This document shows, in pieces, positions 1 through 6,292 of a stretch of 10,728 nt of DNA. The notes under the pieces are model-generated. The model did no database searches, had not been told where the DNA came from, and was given only the letters and a program-made list of their open reading frames with translations. A program made the translations under genes and the position numbers. The DNA comes from Syntrophorhabdus sp. (GTDB lineage: Bacteria > Desulfobacterota > BSN033 > UBA1163), in assembly GCA_020724025.1 (NCBI GenBank), contig DYHU01000118.1, positions 1-10,728 on the forward strand, read 5' to 3'. Every line of letters begins with the position of its first letter. Position 1 is the first letter of the stretch.

Positions 1-2
1 CC

Positions 3-56
3 CCTGCCGCCATCTCCATCCTGATGGTCAACCTAAAAAAACAAGGCTATCTGTAG
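3..56 (+). CDS. Possible 3' end of a truncated coding region entering from the left edge
   Basis: Frame 3 is open from the window edge and reads PAAISILMVNLKKQGYL before a TAG at 54-56. The composition (a hydrophobic stretch, then a Lys-rich polar end) resembles the C-terminus of a real protein. Only 17 residues are visible, so the family cannot be recognised and chance is a serious alternative. The last two codons and the stop (48-56) lie inside the left 109-bp repeat copy. If this is a gene, its end was therefore formed by the repeat. Confidence 0.2.
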   Translation, partial: PAAISILMVNLKKQGYL

Positions 57-156
57 CCATGGGGTCAGGTCTATAATGTTGCACTCTTTCCTTTTCCTCT
101 TTTGGGGGACATCCCATATCCGAACGATCTCATTTTCATCATCCCATATCAACATT
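48..156. repeat. 109-bp direct repeat, left copy (element truncated at its right end)
   Basis: This stretch is identical base for base to 997-1105, an offset of 949 bp. It begins TATCTGTAGCC and carries the left palindrome arm of the 112-bp element (60-81). It stops after only the first seven bases of the right arm (CAACATT, 150-156) and then continues into unrelated sequence (GTCGAGTAGAGC). Inside, the 10-mer ATCCCATATC occurs twice, 30 bp apart (111-120 and 141-150). The perfect identity points to a recent duplication or recombination event, or to two insertions of the same family. Confidence 0.9.
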
Positions 157-996
157 GTCGAGTAGAGCACAGGCGCAGTAAGTTTAGGTTAAGGACTTTC
201 CGTTCCCAACCCTTTCGTCTGCTGGTGCCAAAGAGCCTCAAACCATGCCCCTGTTTCCTATGCCCCCTCTAAAATTCCGTACGGCGGGTTTTCCCCAGTA
301 CGGCTTCAAGTCTGAACCTCTCAACTATCGCCTTCCCTCTGTCTCCGAGGGATTAAATGCTATCCCCATATCCACCCTCTTCCCCAAAGGTTTGCCATAG
401 CCTTCGTCTGAGTACTCCAGGTCCCTGCTCTTTGATCCAGGGCAACTCCGTTTCTGCCGTTACCAGCAGTGCCCTATGTCCCCTTCTACCTGTCTTGAGC
501 CACTCCCGTGGCAATCAGGCCAACCTTCTCTGTTTCCTCAGACCATCCAGACCCAGAGGCCCTTCGCCTTAGGGAGAGTTTTGCTGTCTCTTCCCATCCT
601 CGCTAATACGGCCTCATCCGCCTGTCTGATAGACTCCTCCCAACTTCCCTCTCAAGGTTATATGGGAGGCCTCTGACATTCAAGGATAGTCCTGCCTCTC
701 TATCAGACTCTCCCCTCTTTATCTGCATATCTCTCACCGGTTGCCACCATCCATACGCCGGGAAGTGTATCAGGTGCTCTCGCCTATTCCTTCCCTGATA
801 CCTCTGGCCATCACGAAATCTACACTCGCTTGGCACTTCCATCTTTATCCACTTCAATCGGCTTCACGTGGTGGTGTCTCACGACGCTGCAATGTTCGCT
901 TCACGCTGCGGCCCCCGGTCTTGCTCAGCTCCTGTGCCGACCTGAACCTTCCACTTATCTGGAAAGCCCAACGAGCTTTTTACGTCCGAGCTTCCT
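157..996. other. 840-bp non-coding stretch between the two direct repeats
   Basis: No reading frame here gives a recognisable protein. The longest open frames, on both strands, are under about 100 codons, low in complexity, and overlap one another. On the minus strand the segment ends CTCTACTCGAC against the left repeat and contains a hairpin with the layout of group II intron domain V (272-308). The length would fit an intron that has lost its reverse-transcriptase reading frame. I see no GUGYG-type 5' end near 996, so the segment could equally be a 5'-truncated relic or an unrelated structured sequence. Confidence 0.4.
272..308 (-). ncRNA. Hairpin resembling group II intron domain V (possible ORF-less intron relic)
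   Basis: Read on the minus strand, an AGCCGTAC arm (lower stem CCGTAC, 298-303) pairs with GTACGG (277-282). A short GC upper stem (TGGG with CCCG) closes a GAAAA loop, and two unpaired C residues lie on the 3' side between the stems. This is the domain V arrangement: AGC at the base, a GNRA-like loop and a 2-nt 3' bulge. A purine-rich AGAGGGGGC follows, like the domain V-VI linker. Against the call, the base of the lower stem below CC/GG is mismatched, and I could not place domain VI with its bulged A or the EBS sites. If it is an intron it is degenerate. Confidence 0.35.
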
Positions 997-1105
997 TATC
1001 TGTAGCCATGGGGTCAGGTCTATAATGTTGCACTCTTTCCTTTTCCTCTTTTGGGGGACATCCCATATCCGAACGATCTCATTTTCATCATCCCATATCA
1101 ACATT
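997..1105. repeat. 109-bp direct repeat, right copy
   Basis: This copy is identical to 48-156. Here the sequence continues through the complete right palindrome arm to 1120, so it is the intact version of the element. The bases before it (CGAGCTTCCT) are unrelated to those before the left copy. This places the repeat boundary at 997, twelve bases outside the palindrome arm. Confidence 0.9.
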
Positions 1106-1120
1106 ATAGACCTGACCCCA
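1009..1120. mobile_element. 112-bp palindrome-ended (MITE/REP-like) element
   Basis: The two ends, 1009-1030 and 1099-1120, are perfect 22-bp inverted complements beginning TGGGGTCAGG. They enclose a 68-bp core with no long open frame. Short elements of this kind can be non-autonomous derivatives mobilised by a transposase elsewhere in the genome. GGGGTCAGGTCT-type ends are, to my recollection, often found near Y1 (REP-associated tyrosine) transposases, but no transposase is in this window. The right arm overlaps the last codons of the DUF3786 gene. No flanking target-site duplication is evident. Confidence 0.7.
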
Positions 1121-1715
1121 CCAGTTGAATAATCTTCTTTGCGGTGTATTCGGCCACATCGGCCAGTCCAGCCACAGGCAGAAAACGATCGGCATTGGAA
1201 GCAAAAAGACAGGTGACGGAGGCAGGAAATTCTTCATCCGGCATGTTGAAAATATAGTACAGGGCAACACGGGGCAGTGGGTAGAGGGTGAAAGAGAAAT
1301 CGCACCTCCTGGCATCCTGGTTCGGGCGGCCAGAAAACCGGACAACAATCTCTTCCTGACGTTTCCTTATGGCCTCGACATGAGGATGGAGGACCTTTTC
1401 AGCATTCATGGCAAAGGCCCCTTGATAGCCCATGCCTCCAGGGAACTGTTTGAAGGCTTTTAAGGGACGAAGCACCACCTCTTCATTGGGAACCCGACTG
1501 GCGTAGAGAGCAATTAGGATCCCCTCCGGCCCGGTCAACGGCTCCCCACGCAATAGGATTTTCTCAGGATAGAGCTCACAGGGCTCACCAAATGCCTGGA
1601 AATATAAACAATCTCCTTCCCGATGAGCAGGAAGAACAACCTCCAGTTCCCCGAGGGAACGGGACCAGGCTTTTTGTAAATACTCTTTCTGTATGTCGAG
1701 AAAATTTTGGGACAT
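1104..1715 (-). CDS. DUF3786-family protein, C-terminus altered by the adjacent element
   Basis: The 203-residue cytoplasmic protein has no signal peptide or membrane segment. I place it in the DUF3786 family from the central LKAFKQFPGGMGYQGAF stretch (about 85-101) and the C-terminal EFPASVTCLFASNADRFLP segment (about 162-180) followed by a helix. The family has no firm biochemical function and is common in anaerobes, so none is assigned. The ATG is 6 bp downstream of the stop of the dehydrogenase gene, which indicates co-transcription. No strong ribosome binding site is visible, so translation may be coupled. The last residues, VGSGL, and the TAA stop are read from the right arm of the 112-bp element. 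The native C-terminus has therefore probably been replaced or slightly trimmed. Confidence 0.75.
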   Translation of the reverse strand: MSQNFLDIQKEYLQKAWSRSLGELEVVLPAHREGDCLYFQAFGEPCELYPEKILLRGEPLTGPEGILIALYASRVPNEEVVLRPLKAFKQFPGGMGYQGAFAMNAEKVLHPHVEAIRKRQEEIVVRFSGRPNQDARRCDFSFTLYPLPRVALYYIFNMPDEEFPASVTCLFASNADRFLPVAGLADVAEYTAKKIIQLVGSGL

Positions 1716-1721
1716 GGAAGT

Positions 1722-2747
1722 CTATCGGTGGGGTTCGATGATGACTTTGATTGACTCTCTGGCTTCGGCGACAAGCTTAAACCCAAGACCTGTCTCTGCC
1801 AGAGGGAGGCGATGGGTAATCATTTGTTGGAGGGGTAAGCGTTTGGACCGAATCAATTCGATGGCCTGGAAAATATCAACGGGAGCCCCTCCATAGGTGG
1901 GTAAGAGTGTAATTCCATCGTTCCAAAAATCAAAAAAAGGAAAAACAAAATTGAGACCCGGTTCAAGGGGGGCAAAACATAACACTGTTCCTCCCCGGTC
2001 GACAGATTGCAAGGCTTGGAGGTAGGCAGAAATCGCCCCTGCACAGACAATGACCAAATCAGCAAGATGTCCTTTATTGATCTCTCGAATCTTCGCAGGA
2101 TTAACTTCTTTTGCAAAGATGGCTTCGTCTGCTCCAAATTTCTTTACTGACCTCAGTCGGTATTCATTGATATCCGATGCAATGATGTTTCCAGCCCCTG
2201 AGGCGCGGGCCAGTGCAATATGGAGAGCTCCTGAAATCCCACTCCCGATAATAAAAACGCTCTGCCCCGGTTTTAACTTTGCAACTCTCTGCCCCCGAAG
2301 AACACAGGCCAAGGGTTCGATAAAGACGCCCTCTTCAAAAGAAACTTCTTGAGGCAACAGAAACACACCGCGTTCTACATTGATTTCCGGGACTCGGATA
2401 TATTCGGCAAAACCACCGGGGTCGAAATTAGTCTTTCGCAAAGTGTCGCAGAGGGTTTGATAACCGTTCAGGCAGTAATGGCAGGTGTTGCAGGGGACAT
2501 GATGGGAGACAAAGACCCGATCCCCAACTTTATAACGTTCTACTCCCTCCCCAACTTCAACAATTTCTCCCGCAATCTCATGACCGAGTACCCGAGGGGC
2601 CTTCTGAATCCGATACCATTCCATGACATCGCTACCGCAGATGCCACTGGCTAACACCTTAACCAATAACTCACCTGGTCCAATGGATGGAGTTGGTATC
2701 TCCTCCAGCCTCACATCCCTGTTGTTATAGTAGATGGCAACTCGCAT
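1722..2747 (-). CDS. Zinc-dependent medium-chain alcohol/polyol dehydrogenase (MDR family)
   Basis: The 341-residue protein is typical of the zinc-containing MDR superfamily (sorbitol/threonine dehydrogenase branch). These enzymes oxidise secondary alcohols or polyols with NAD(P). The catalytic zinc ligands are Cys37 in GICGSD, His56-Glu57 in GHE, and probably Glu144 in the IEP motif. The structural zinc site is the cluster Cys86, Cys89, Cys92 and Cys100. The Rossmann motif GSGISG lies at 168-173, and Asp192 at the end of the second strand suggests NAD rather than NADP. The substrate cannot be read from sequence. The gene follows the LsrF-like aldolase after a 56-bp gap and precedes the DUF3786 gene by 6 bp, so the three may share a pathway. 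No clear Shine-Dalgarno precedes the ATG; the upstream bases are a T-run and repeats. Confidence 0.9.
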   Translation of the reverse strand: MRVAIYYNNRDVRLEEIPTPSIGPGELLVKVLASGICGSDVMEWYRIQKAPRVLGHEIAGEIVEVGEGVERYKVGDRVFVSHHVPCNTCHYCLNGYQTLCDTLRKTNFDPGGFAEYIRVPEINVERGVFLLPQEVSFEEGVFIEPLACVLRGQRVAKLKPGQSVFIIGSGISGALHIALARASGAGNIIASDINEYRLRSVKKFGADEAIFAKEVNPAKIREINKGHLADLVIVCAGAISAYLQALQSVDRGGTVLCFAPLEPGLNFVFPFFDFWNDGITLLPTYGGAPVDIFQAIELIRSKRLPLQQMITHRLPLAETGLGFKLVAEARESIKVIIEPHR

Positions 2748-2756
2748 ATTAAAAAA

Positions 2757-2790
2757 CGTGTCCGTGTTTCGTGTCCGTGACCGTGATGGG
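2757..2790. repeat. Short GTGTCCGTG-type repeat in the aldolase/dehydrogenase gap
   Basis: The 10-mer CGTGTCCGTG occurs at 2757-2766 and 2770-2779, and degenerate GTGACCGTGAT units follow. Together they fill most of the 56-bp gap between the aldolase stop and the dehydrogenase start. It resembles the other repeat-filled gaps in this operon but is not in a clean 7-bp register. Confidence 0.6.
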
Positions 2791-2803
2791 TGTCATAAAA
2801 GTG

Positions 2804-3598
2804 TTATTTTTTTCCCTTTTTAGATTGTTCAAATATCTTATTCGCCTCCTTAACGGATGCATTTTCATGGATGATGGCTCTCAAAGCCTTGATCATGGCC
2901 ACCGGATGGTTATTCTGCCAGATGTTCCTTCCAAGGTTTACGCCGATGGCGCCCTTTTGCATCCCGTCATGAACAAACTTAAAAACCTCTACATCCGTAT
3001 CGACTTTTGGCCCTCCCGCCATCACCACGGGCACAGGACAGCCATTAACCACTTTATCAAAATTCTCACACCAATAGGTCTTCACAATCCTTGCTCCCAA
3101 TTCAGCGGCAATCCGGCTGCTCAGGGCAAGGTAACGGGCATCCCTCTTTTCTAACTCTTTCCCTACCGCTGTGACGGCCATCACCGGAATCCCATATTTC
3201 TCTCCCTCATCCACCAGTTTGGCAAGATTGAGAAGGTTCTCTTTCTCATGTTCACTTCCGACAAAGACTGAAATGCCTACGGCGGCCACATTCAAACGGA
3301 TGGCTTCCTCCATTGAGGTTGTGATCCCCTCATCGGAGAGATCTTTCCCAACCATGCTCGTCCCGCCTGAAACTCTGAGGATGATGGGTTTCGTATTTTC
3401 AGGGTCAATGGACGCACGCAGTACGCCTCTGGTCACAAAGAGTCCATCACAATAGGGAAGCAGTGGTTTGATGGTCTCACCGGGTCTCTCCAATTTTCGA
3501 GTGGGCCCCTGAAAATAACCGTGATCAATGGGCAGGAACAGACAGTGGCCATCGGATTTAACCAACTGCGCCAATCGGTTCTTCATTCCCCATTCCAT
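2804..3598 (-). CDS. LsrF-like class I aldolase/thiolase (DeoC/FbaB family)
   Basis: The 264-residue protein is clearly related to E. coli LsrF. That enzyme acts on phosphorylated AI-2 (3-hydroxy-5-phosphonooxypentane-2,4-dione) and transfers acetyl to CoA. Shared segments are EWGMKNRL at the N-terminus, LPIDHGYFQGPT (22-33), the TRG segment (57-59), TAVGKELEKRDARYLALSSR (143-162), and IVKTYW with the predicted Schiff-base Lys173. The phosphate-binding region is AGGPK (194-198) and GVNLGRNIWQ (219-228). The family also includes archaeal-type fructose-bisphosphate aldolase and aminodideoxyheptulosonate synthase, so the substrate is uncertain. No lsr transport, kinase or regulator gene is visible here. 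The ATG at 3598 has a good GGAG 6 bp upstream. The enzyme is soluble and cytoplasmic. Confidence 0.88.
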   Translation of the reverse strand: MEWGMKNRLAQLVKSDGHCLFLPIDHGYFQGPTRKLERPGETIKPLLPYCDGLFVTRGVLRASIDPENTKPIILRVSGGTSMVGKDLSDEGITTSMEEAIRLNVAAVGISVFVGSEHEKENLLNLAKLVDEGEKYGIPVMAVTAVGKELEKRDARYLALSSRIAAELGARIVKTYWCENFDKVVNGCPVPVVMAGGPKVDTDVEVFKFVHDGMQKGAIGVNLGRNIWQNNHPVAMIKALRAIIHENASVKEANKIFEQSKKGKK

Positions 3599-3615
3599 GC
3601 GTTTCTCCTTCAGAA

Positions 3616-3691
3616 AGTTCGGAGTGATTTAGTTCGTAGTTCGGAGTCATTAATTTATTTCTCCGAACTCTGAACTCCGAACTCCTAACTC
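3616..3691. repeat. Heptamer array (CTCCGAA-type) with facing inverted arms
   Basis: Positions 3661-3691 read CTCCGAA, CTCTGAA, CTCCGAA, CTCCTAA, CTC in strict 7-bp register. The complementary AGTTCGGAG occurs at 3616-3624 and 3638-3646, so the gap can fold as a stem-loop around an AT-rich centre (about 3647-3660). The array contains the stop codon of the isopropylmalate dehydrogenase gene (3685-3687). It is not a terminator, because no T-run follows the stem on the minus strand. Confidence 0.8.
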
Positions 3692-4743
3692 TTTAGAATA
3701 TATTTCACCACCAGATCTCCCACCTCCGAGGTGGAATATCCCATTTTGCCGGCGGTCAGACTCTTCACATCGTTTGCCACAACCCTCATGATGACCCCTT
3801 CAATCGCTCTGGCCACCTTCTCCTCTCCAAGGTGCTCCAGCATCATCTGACATGCCGAAATAGCGGCAAGGGGACTCACGACCCCCTTGCCGGTATATTT
3901 TGGGGCGGAGCCTCCCATGGGCTCAAACATCGAAACCCCTTCTGGGTTGATATTCCCTCCGGCCGCAATTCCGAGCCCTCCCTGAATCATGGCTCCCAGG
4001 TCGGTGATGATGTCTCCGAACATATTATCCGTCACGATCATATCGAACCATTCCGGGTTCTTCACCATCCACATACAGATAGCATCCACATGGGCATAAT
4101 CGGTCTTGATATCTTGAAACTCCTTTGCTACTTCGTGAAACGCTCTCTCCCAGAGATCGAAGGCATAGGTGAGAACATTCGTCTTTCCGCAGAGAGTCAC
4201 TTTTTTCCTTTTATTCCGCTTCCGGCAGTATTCAAAGGCATAACGGATACACCGTTCCACGCCTTTCCGGGTATGGATCGCTTCCTGAATCGCAATCTCA
4301 TCAGGGGTGCCCTTCTTGTGAAATCCTCCTGCCCCTAAATAGGCCCCCTCCGTATTCTCCCTCACGACGACGAAATCGATATCTTCAGGTCTTTTATCTT
4401 TTAAGGGCGTATCAACTCCCGGGTAGAGTTTGACCGGCCTTAAGTTAATATACTGATCCAGCTCAAAACGGGTCCTCAGCAAAATCCCCTTCTCCAGGAT
4501 CCCGGGCTTGACCTCTGGATGGCCGATCGCTCCGAGATAGATGGCATCCATCTTGCGGAACTCATCGAGCACCGAGTCCGGCAATATTTCCTTCGTCCTG
4601 AGGTAGCGATCCCCTCCAAGGTCATAATATTCAAGCTGGTATTTAAAAAGAAATTTCTCCGATACGGCCTTTAAGACCTTTAATCCCTCTGCCACGACTT
4701 CGGGACCGGTTCCATCCCCGGGGATCACTGCAATTTTGTACAT
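3685..4743 (-). CDS. leuB: 3-isopropylmalate dehydrogenase-type enzyme (possibly NADP-preferring)
   Basis: This is a beta-decarboxylating dehydrogenase, closest by eye to actinobacterial LeuB, which oxidises 3-isopropylmalate to 2-ketoisocaproate in leucine synthesis. From the ATG it has 352 residues. Motifs are IPGDGTGPE (7-15), LGAIG (70-74), the E-x-G-I-L substrate loop followed by Arg92 and Arg102 ([12 protein letters not shown]), ENTEGAY (129-135), Lys187, HVDA (218-221), and the metal-binding [11 protein letters not shown] (238-248). The cofactor motif is [11 protein letters not shown] instead of the usual HGSAPDIAGKG. Lys282-Tyr283 match the NADP-contacting pair of isocitrate dehydrogenase. 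A TTG five codons upstream is also in frame, but the GGAG it overlaps is spaced correctly (9 nt) for the ATG at 4743. A tartrate/malate-type substrate is the main alternative. Confidence 0.82.
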   Translation of the reverse strand: MYKIAVIPGDGTGPEVVAEGLKVLKAVSEKFLFKYQLEYYDLGGDRYLRTKEILPDSVLDEFRKMDAIYLGAIGHPEVKPGILEKGILLRTRFELDQYINLRPVKLYPGVDTPLKDKRPEDIDFVVVRENTEGAYLGAGGFHKKGTPDEIAIQEAIHTRKGVERCIRYAFEYCRKRNKRKKVTLCGKTNVLTYAFDLWERAFHEVAKEFQDIKTDYAHVDAICMWMVKNPEWFDMIVTDNMFGDIITDLGAMIQGGLGIAAGGNINPEGVSMFEPMGGSAPKYTGKGVVSPLAAISACQMMLEHLGEEKVARAIEGVIMRVVANDVKSLTAGKMGYSTSEVGDLVVKYILKS

Positions 4744-4934
4744 GCTTCTATTCTCCAATATTTTATTGCAATTGTGTCATTCCCGTGCTTGCGCGCAGAA
4801 GCGCTTCAGCGCGCAGGCGTGTAAACGGGAATCCAGTAGTTGTAGCGTCGGCATTTATCGCCGACGATGATTTTTCGCCCTCAGTAAATGAGGGCGTTAC
4901 AGAAGCTTTTAACCCTATGCTCTTTGCTTCCTTG
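4744..4934. repeat. 191-bp gap filled with three hairpin-forming repeats
   Basis: The gap between purD and leuB has three dyads. First, ATTCCCGT (4779-4786) pairs with ACGGGAAT (4825-4832), enclosing TGCGCGC/GCGCGCA (4790-4796, 4809-4815) and a central GAAGCGCTTC. Second, CGTCGGC/GCCGACG (4846-4852, 4860-4866) has a 7-nt loop. Third, CGCCCTCA/TGAGGGCG (4876-4883, 4889-4896) has a 5-nt loop. None has a T-run after the stem on the minus strand, so these look like dispersed intergenic repeats rather than terminators. They could slow or shield the message between the two genes. Confidence 0.7.
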
Positions 4935-6209
4935 TCAGAGCCAGCACAAAGCCTTTTTACCGATATCCGTTCGGTAATGAACTCCCTCCCAGGAAATCAT
5001 TTTGACAGCCTGATAAGTCCATTCGATTGCGTTGGGAATATTCTCTCCCAAACCCGTTACGCCCAAAACCCTTCCTCCATTGCTGACCATCTTGCCTTCG
5101 GCTAATGTTGTGCCTGCATGGAAGACGAAGATATTCTCCATTCGAGAAACCTTCTTGAGGCCCTCGATCACCTTTCCCTTCTCGTAGTCTCCCGGATATC
5201 CCTTTGAGACCATGACCACACAGACCGAAGCCTTATTCTCCCATTCGATTTTGCATCGGGAGAGATTTCCCTGGATGCAGGCTTGAAGGATTGGAACGAT
5301 ATCTCCTTTCATCCGCATCAGGACCGGTTGGGTTTCGGGGTCTCCGAAGCGGGCATTGAATTCCAATACCTTTGGATGACCGTCATGAATCATCAGGCCC
5401 GCATAGATGACACCCTTGTAAGGTCTTCCCTCTTCTGCCATTCCCTGAATCACCGGCCTTAAAACCTTTTCAACGATTCTCTCATTGACTTCGTCCGTCA
5501 CCACGGGCGCAGGAGAATAGGCTCCCATTCCCCCTGTATTAGGTCCTTCATCCCCATCAAAAACCGCCTTATGGTCCTGGGAGGATGCCAGAGGAAGAAT
5601 AGCCTTCCCGTCCGTAAAGGCGAGATAAGAAGCCTCCTCCCCTACCAGATATTCCTCAATCACAACCCGATGACCTGCTTCTCCGAAGACCTTCTCGACC
5701 ATCACCTGATCGACAGACCGAATGGCTTCTTCGACTGTTTTGCAAAGGATCACACCCTTGCCTGCGGCCAGGCCATCCGCCTTTACCACAATAGGGGCAC
5801 CATGCTTCCGAATATAATCAATGGCCTTCTGGCGGTCATCGAAGACCCCGTAAGAGGCCGAAGGGATGTGGTATTTCTTCATCACTTCCTTGGCAAAGGC
5901 TTTACTCCCTTCGATCTCCGCTGCTCTCTTGCTTGCTCCAAAAATAGAGAGTCCTCTCGATTCAAACAGATCGACAATACCTTGGGTCAGGGGCTCTTCA
6001 GGCCCAACCACAGTCAAATCTACCTTCTCTTTTAATGCAAAGGCAAGGAGGCCATTCAAATCATTGGCCTTGATTGAGACGATTGTTGCTTGTTCAGAAA
6101 TCCCTGCATTCCCTGGAGCACAATAGACTTTTGTGACTTTTGGACTCTGTGCAATCTTCCATACCAGGGCATGCTCTCTGCCCCCTCCACCCACCACCAA
6201 CACTCTCAT
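4935..6209 (-). CDS. purD: Phosphoribosylamine-glycine ligase (GAR synthetase)
   Basis: The enzyme joins glycine to 5-phosphoribosylamine using ATP, the second step of de novo purine synthesis, in the cytoplasm. The 424 residues match the family's usual length. Visible features are VLVVGGGGREHAL at the N-terminus (3-15), VVGPEEPL (67-74), and the ATP-grasp segment VVKADGLAAGKGV (141-153). GPNTGGMGAYSPAP (222-235) and the metal/ATP-binding VLEFNARFGDPETQ (281-294) follow, with a normal C-terminal domain after them. The frame stays open 23 codons upstream, but that extension only translates a heptamer repeat. The ATG at 6209 has GAGG about 5 bp upstream and begins MRVLVVGG as expected. It lies 83 bp after purH, forming a purine pair. 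Confidence 0.97.
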   Translation of the reverse strand: MRVLVVGGGGREHALVWKIAQSPKVTKVYCAPGNAGISEQATIVSIKANDLNGLLAFALKEKVDLTVVGPEEPLTQGIVDLFESRGLSIFGASKRAAEIEGSKAFAKEVMKKYHIPSASYGVFDDRQKAIDYIRKHGAPIVVKADGLAAGKGVILCKTVEEAIRSVDQVMVEKVFGEAGHRVVIEEYLVGEEASYLAFTDGKAILPLASSQDHKAVFDGDEGPNTGGMGAYSPAPVVTDEVNERIVEKVLRPVIQGMAEEGRPYKGVIYAGLMIHDGHPKVLEFNARFGDPETQPVLMRMKGDIVPILQACIQGNLSRCKIEWENKASVCVVMVSKGYPGDYEKGKVIEGLKKVSRMENIFVFHAGTTLAEGKMVSNGGRVLGVTGLGENIPNAIEWTYQAVKMISWEGVHYRTDIGKKALCWL

Positions 6210-6215
6210 ACATAC

Positions 6216-6291
6216 CTCGTGACTCGTGATTCGTCGTTGGTGATTCGTGACCCGTATCTTTAATTTACGATTCACCATTCACGCTTCACGT
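6216..6291. repeat. Heptamer array (TTCGTGA-type) with facing inverted arm
   Basis: Positions 6216-6250 read CTCGTGA, CTCGTGA, TTCGTCG, TTGGTGA, TTCGTGA. Positions 6271-6291 read TTCACCA, TTCACGC, TTCACGT, which are the complementary sense. The two arms can pair imperfectly around an AT-rich loop (about 6251-6268). The array fills the purH-purD gap and accounts for the spurious N-terminal extension of purD. Confidence 0.8.
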
Positions 6292-6292
6292 A

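Noticed and set aside
603..857. 84-codon minus-strand open frame in the left region
   Set aside because: It matches no reverse transcriptase or other motif I know and is confined to the gene-free segment; it is probably a chance frame.
947..1104. Minus-strand short frame MLIWDDENEIVRIWDVPQ running through the repeat core
   Set aside because: It is present in both repeat copies and looks somewhat protein-like, but it is only about 50 codons, its ends differ between copies, and there is no ribosome binding site or known motif.
3616..3691. CRISPR array
   Set aside because: The units are 7 bp with no spacers, and the facing arms are inverted, unlike CRISPR repeats.
4876..4896. Perfect 8-bp hairpin after purD as an intrinsic terminator
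   Set aside because: On the minus strand the stem is followed by AAAAATC, not a T-run, so it does not fit an intrinsic terminator for the operon.
6210..6278. N-terminal extension of PurD (an in-frame start 23 codons upstream)
   Set aside because: It only translates the TTCGTGA heptamers. The ATG at 6209 has a ribosome binding site and gives the family's normal N-terminus.
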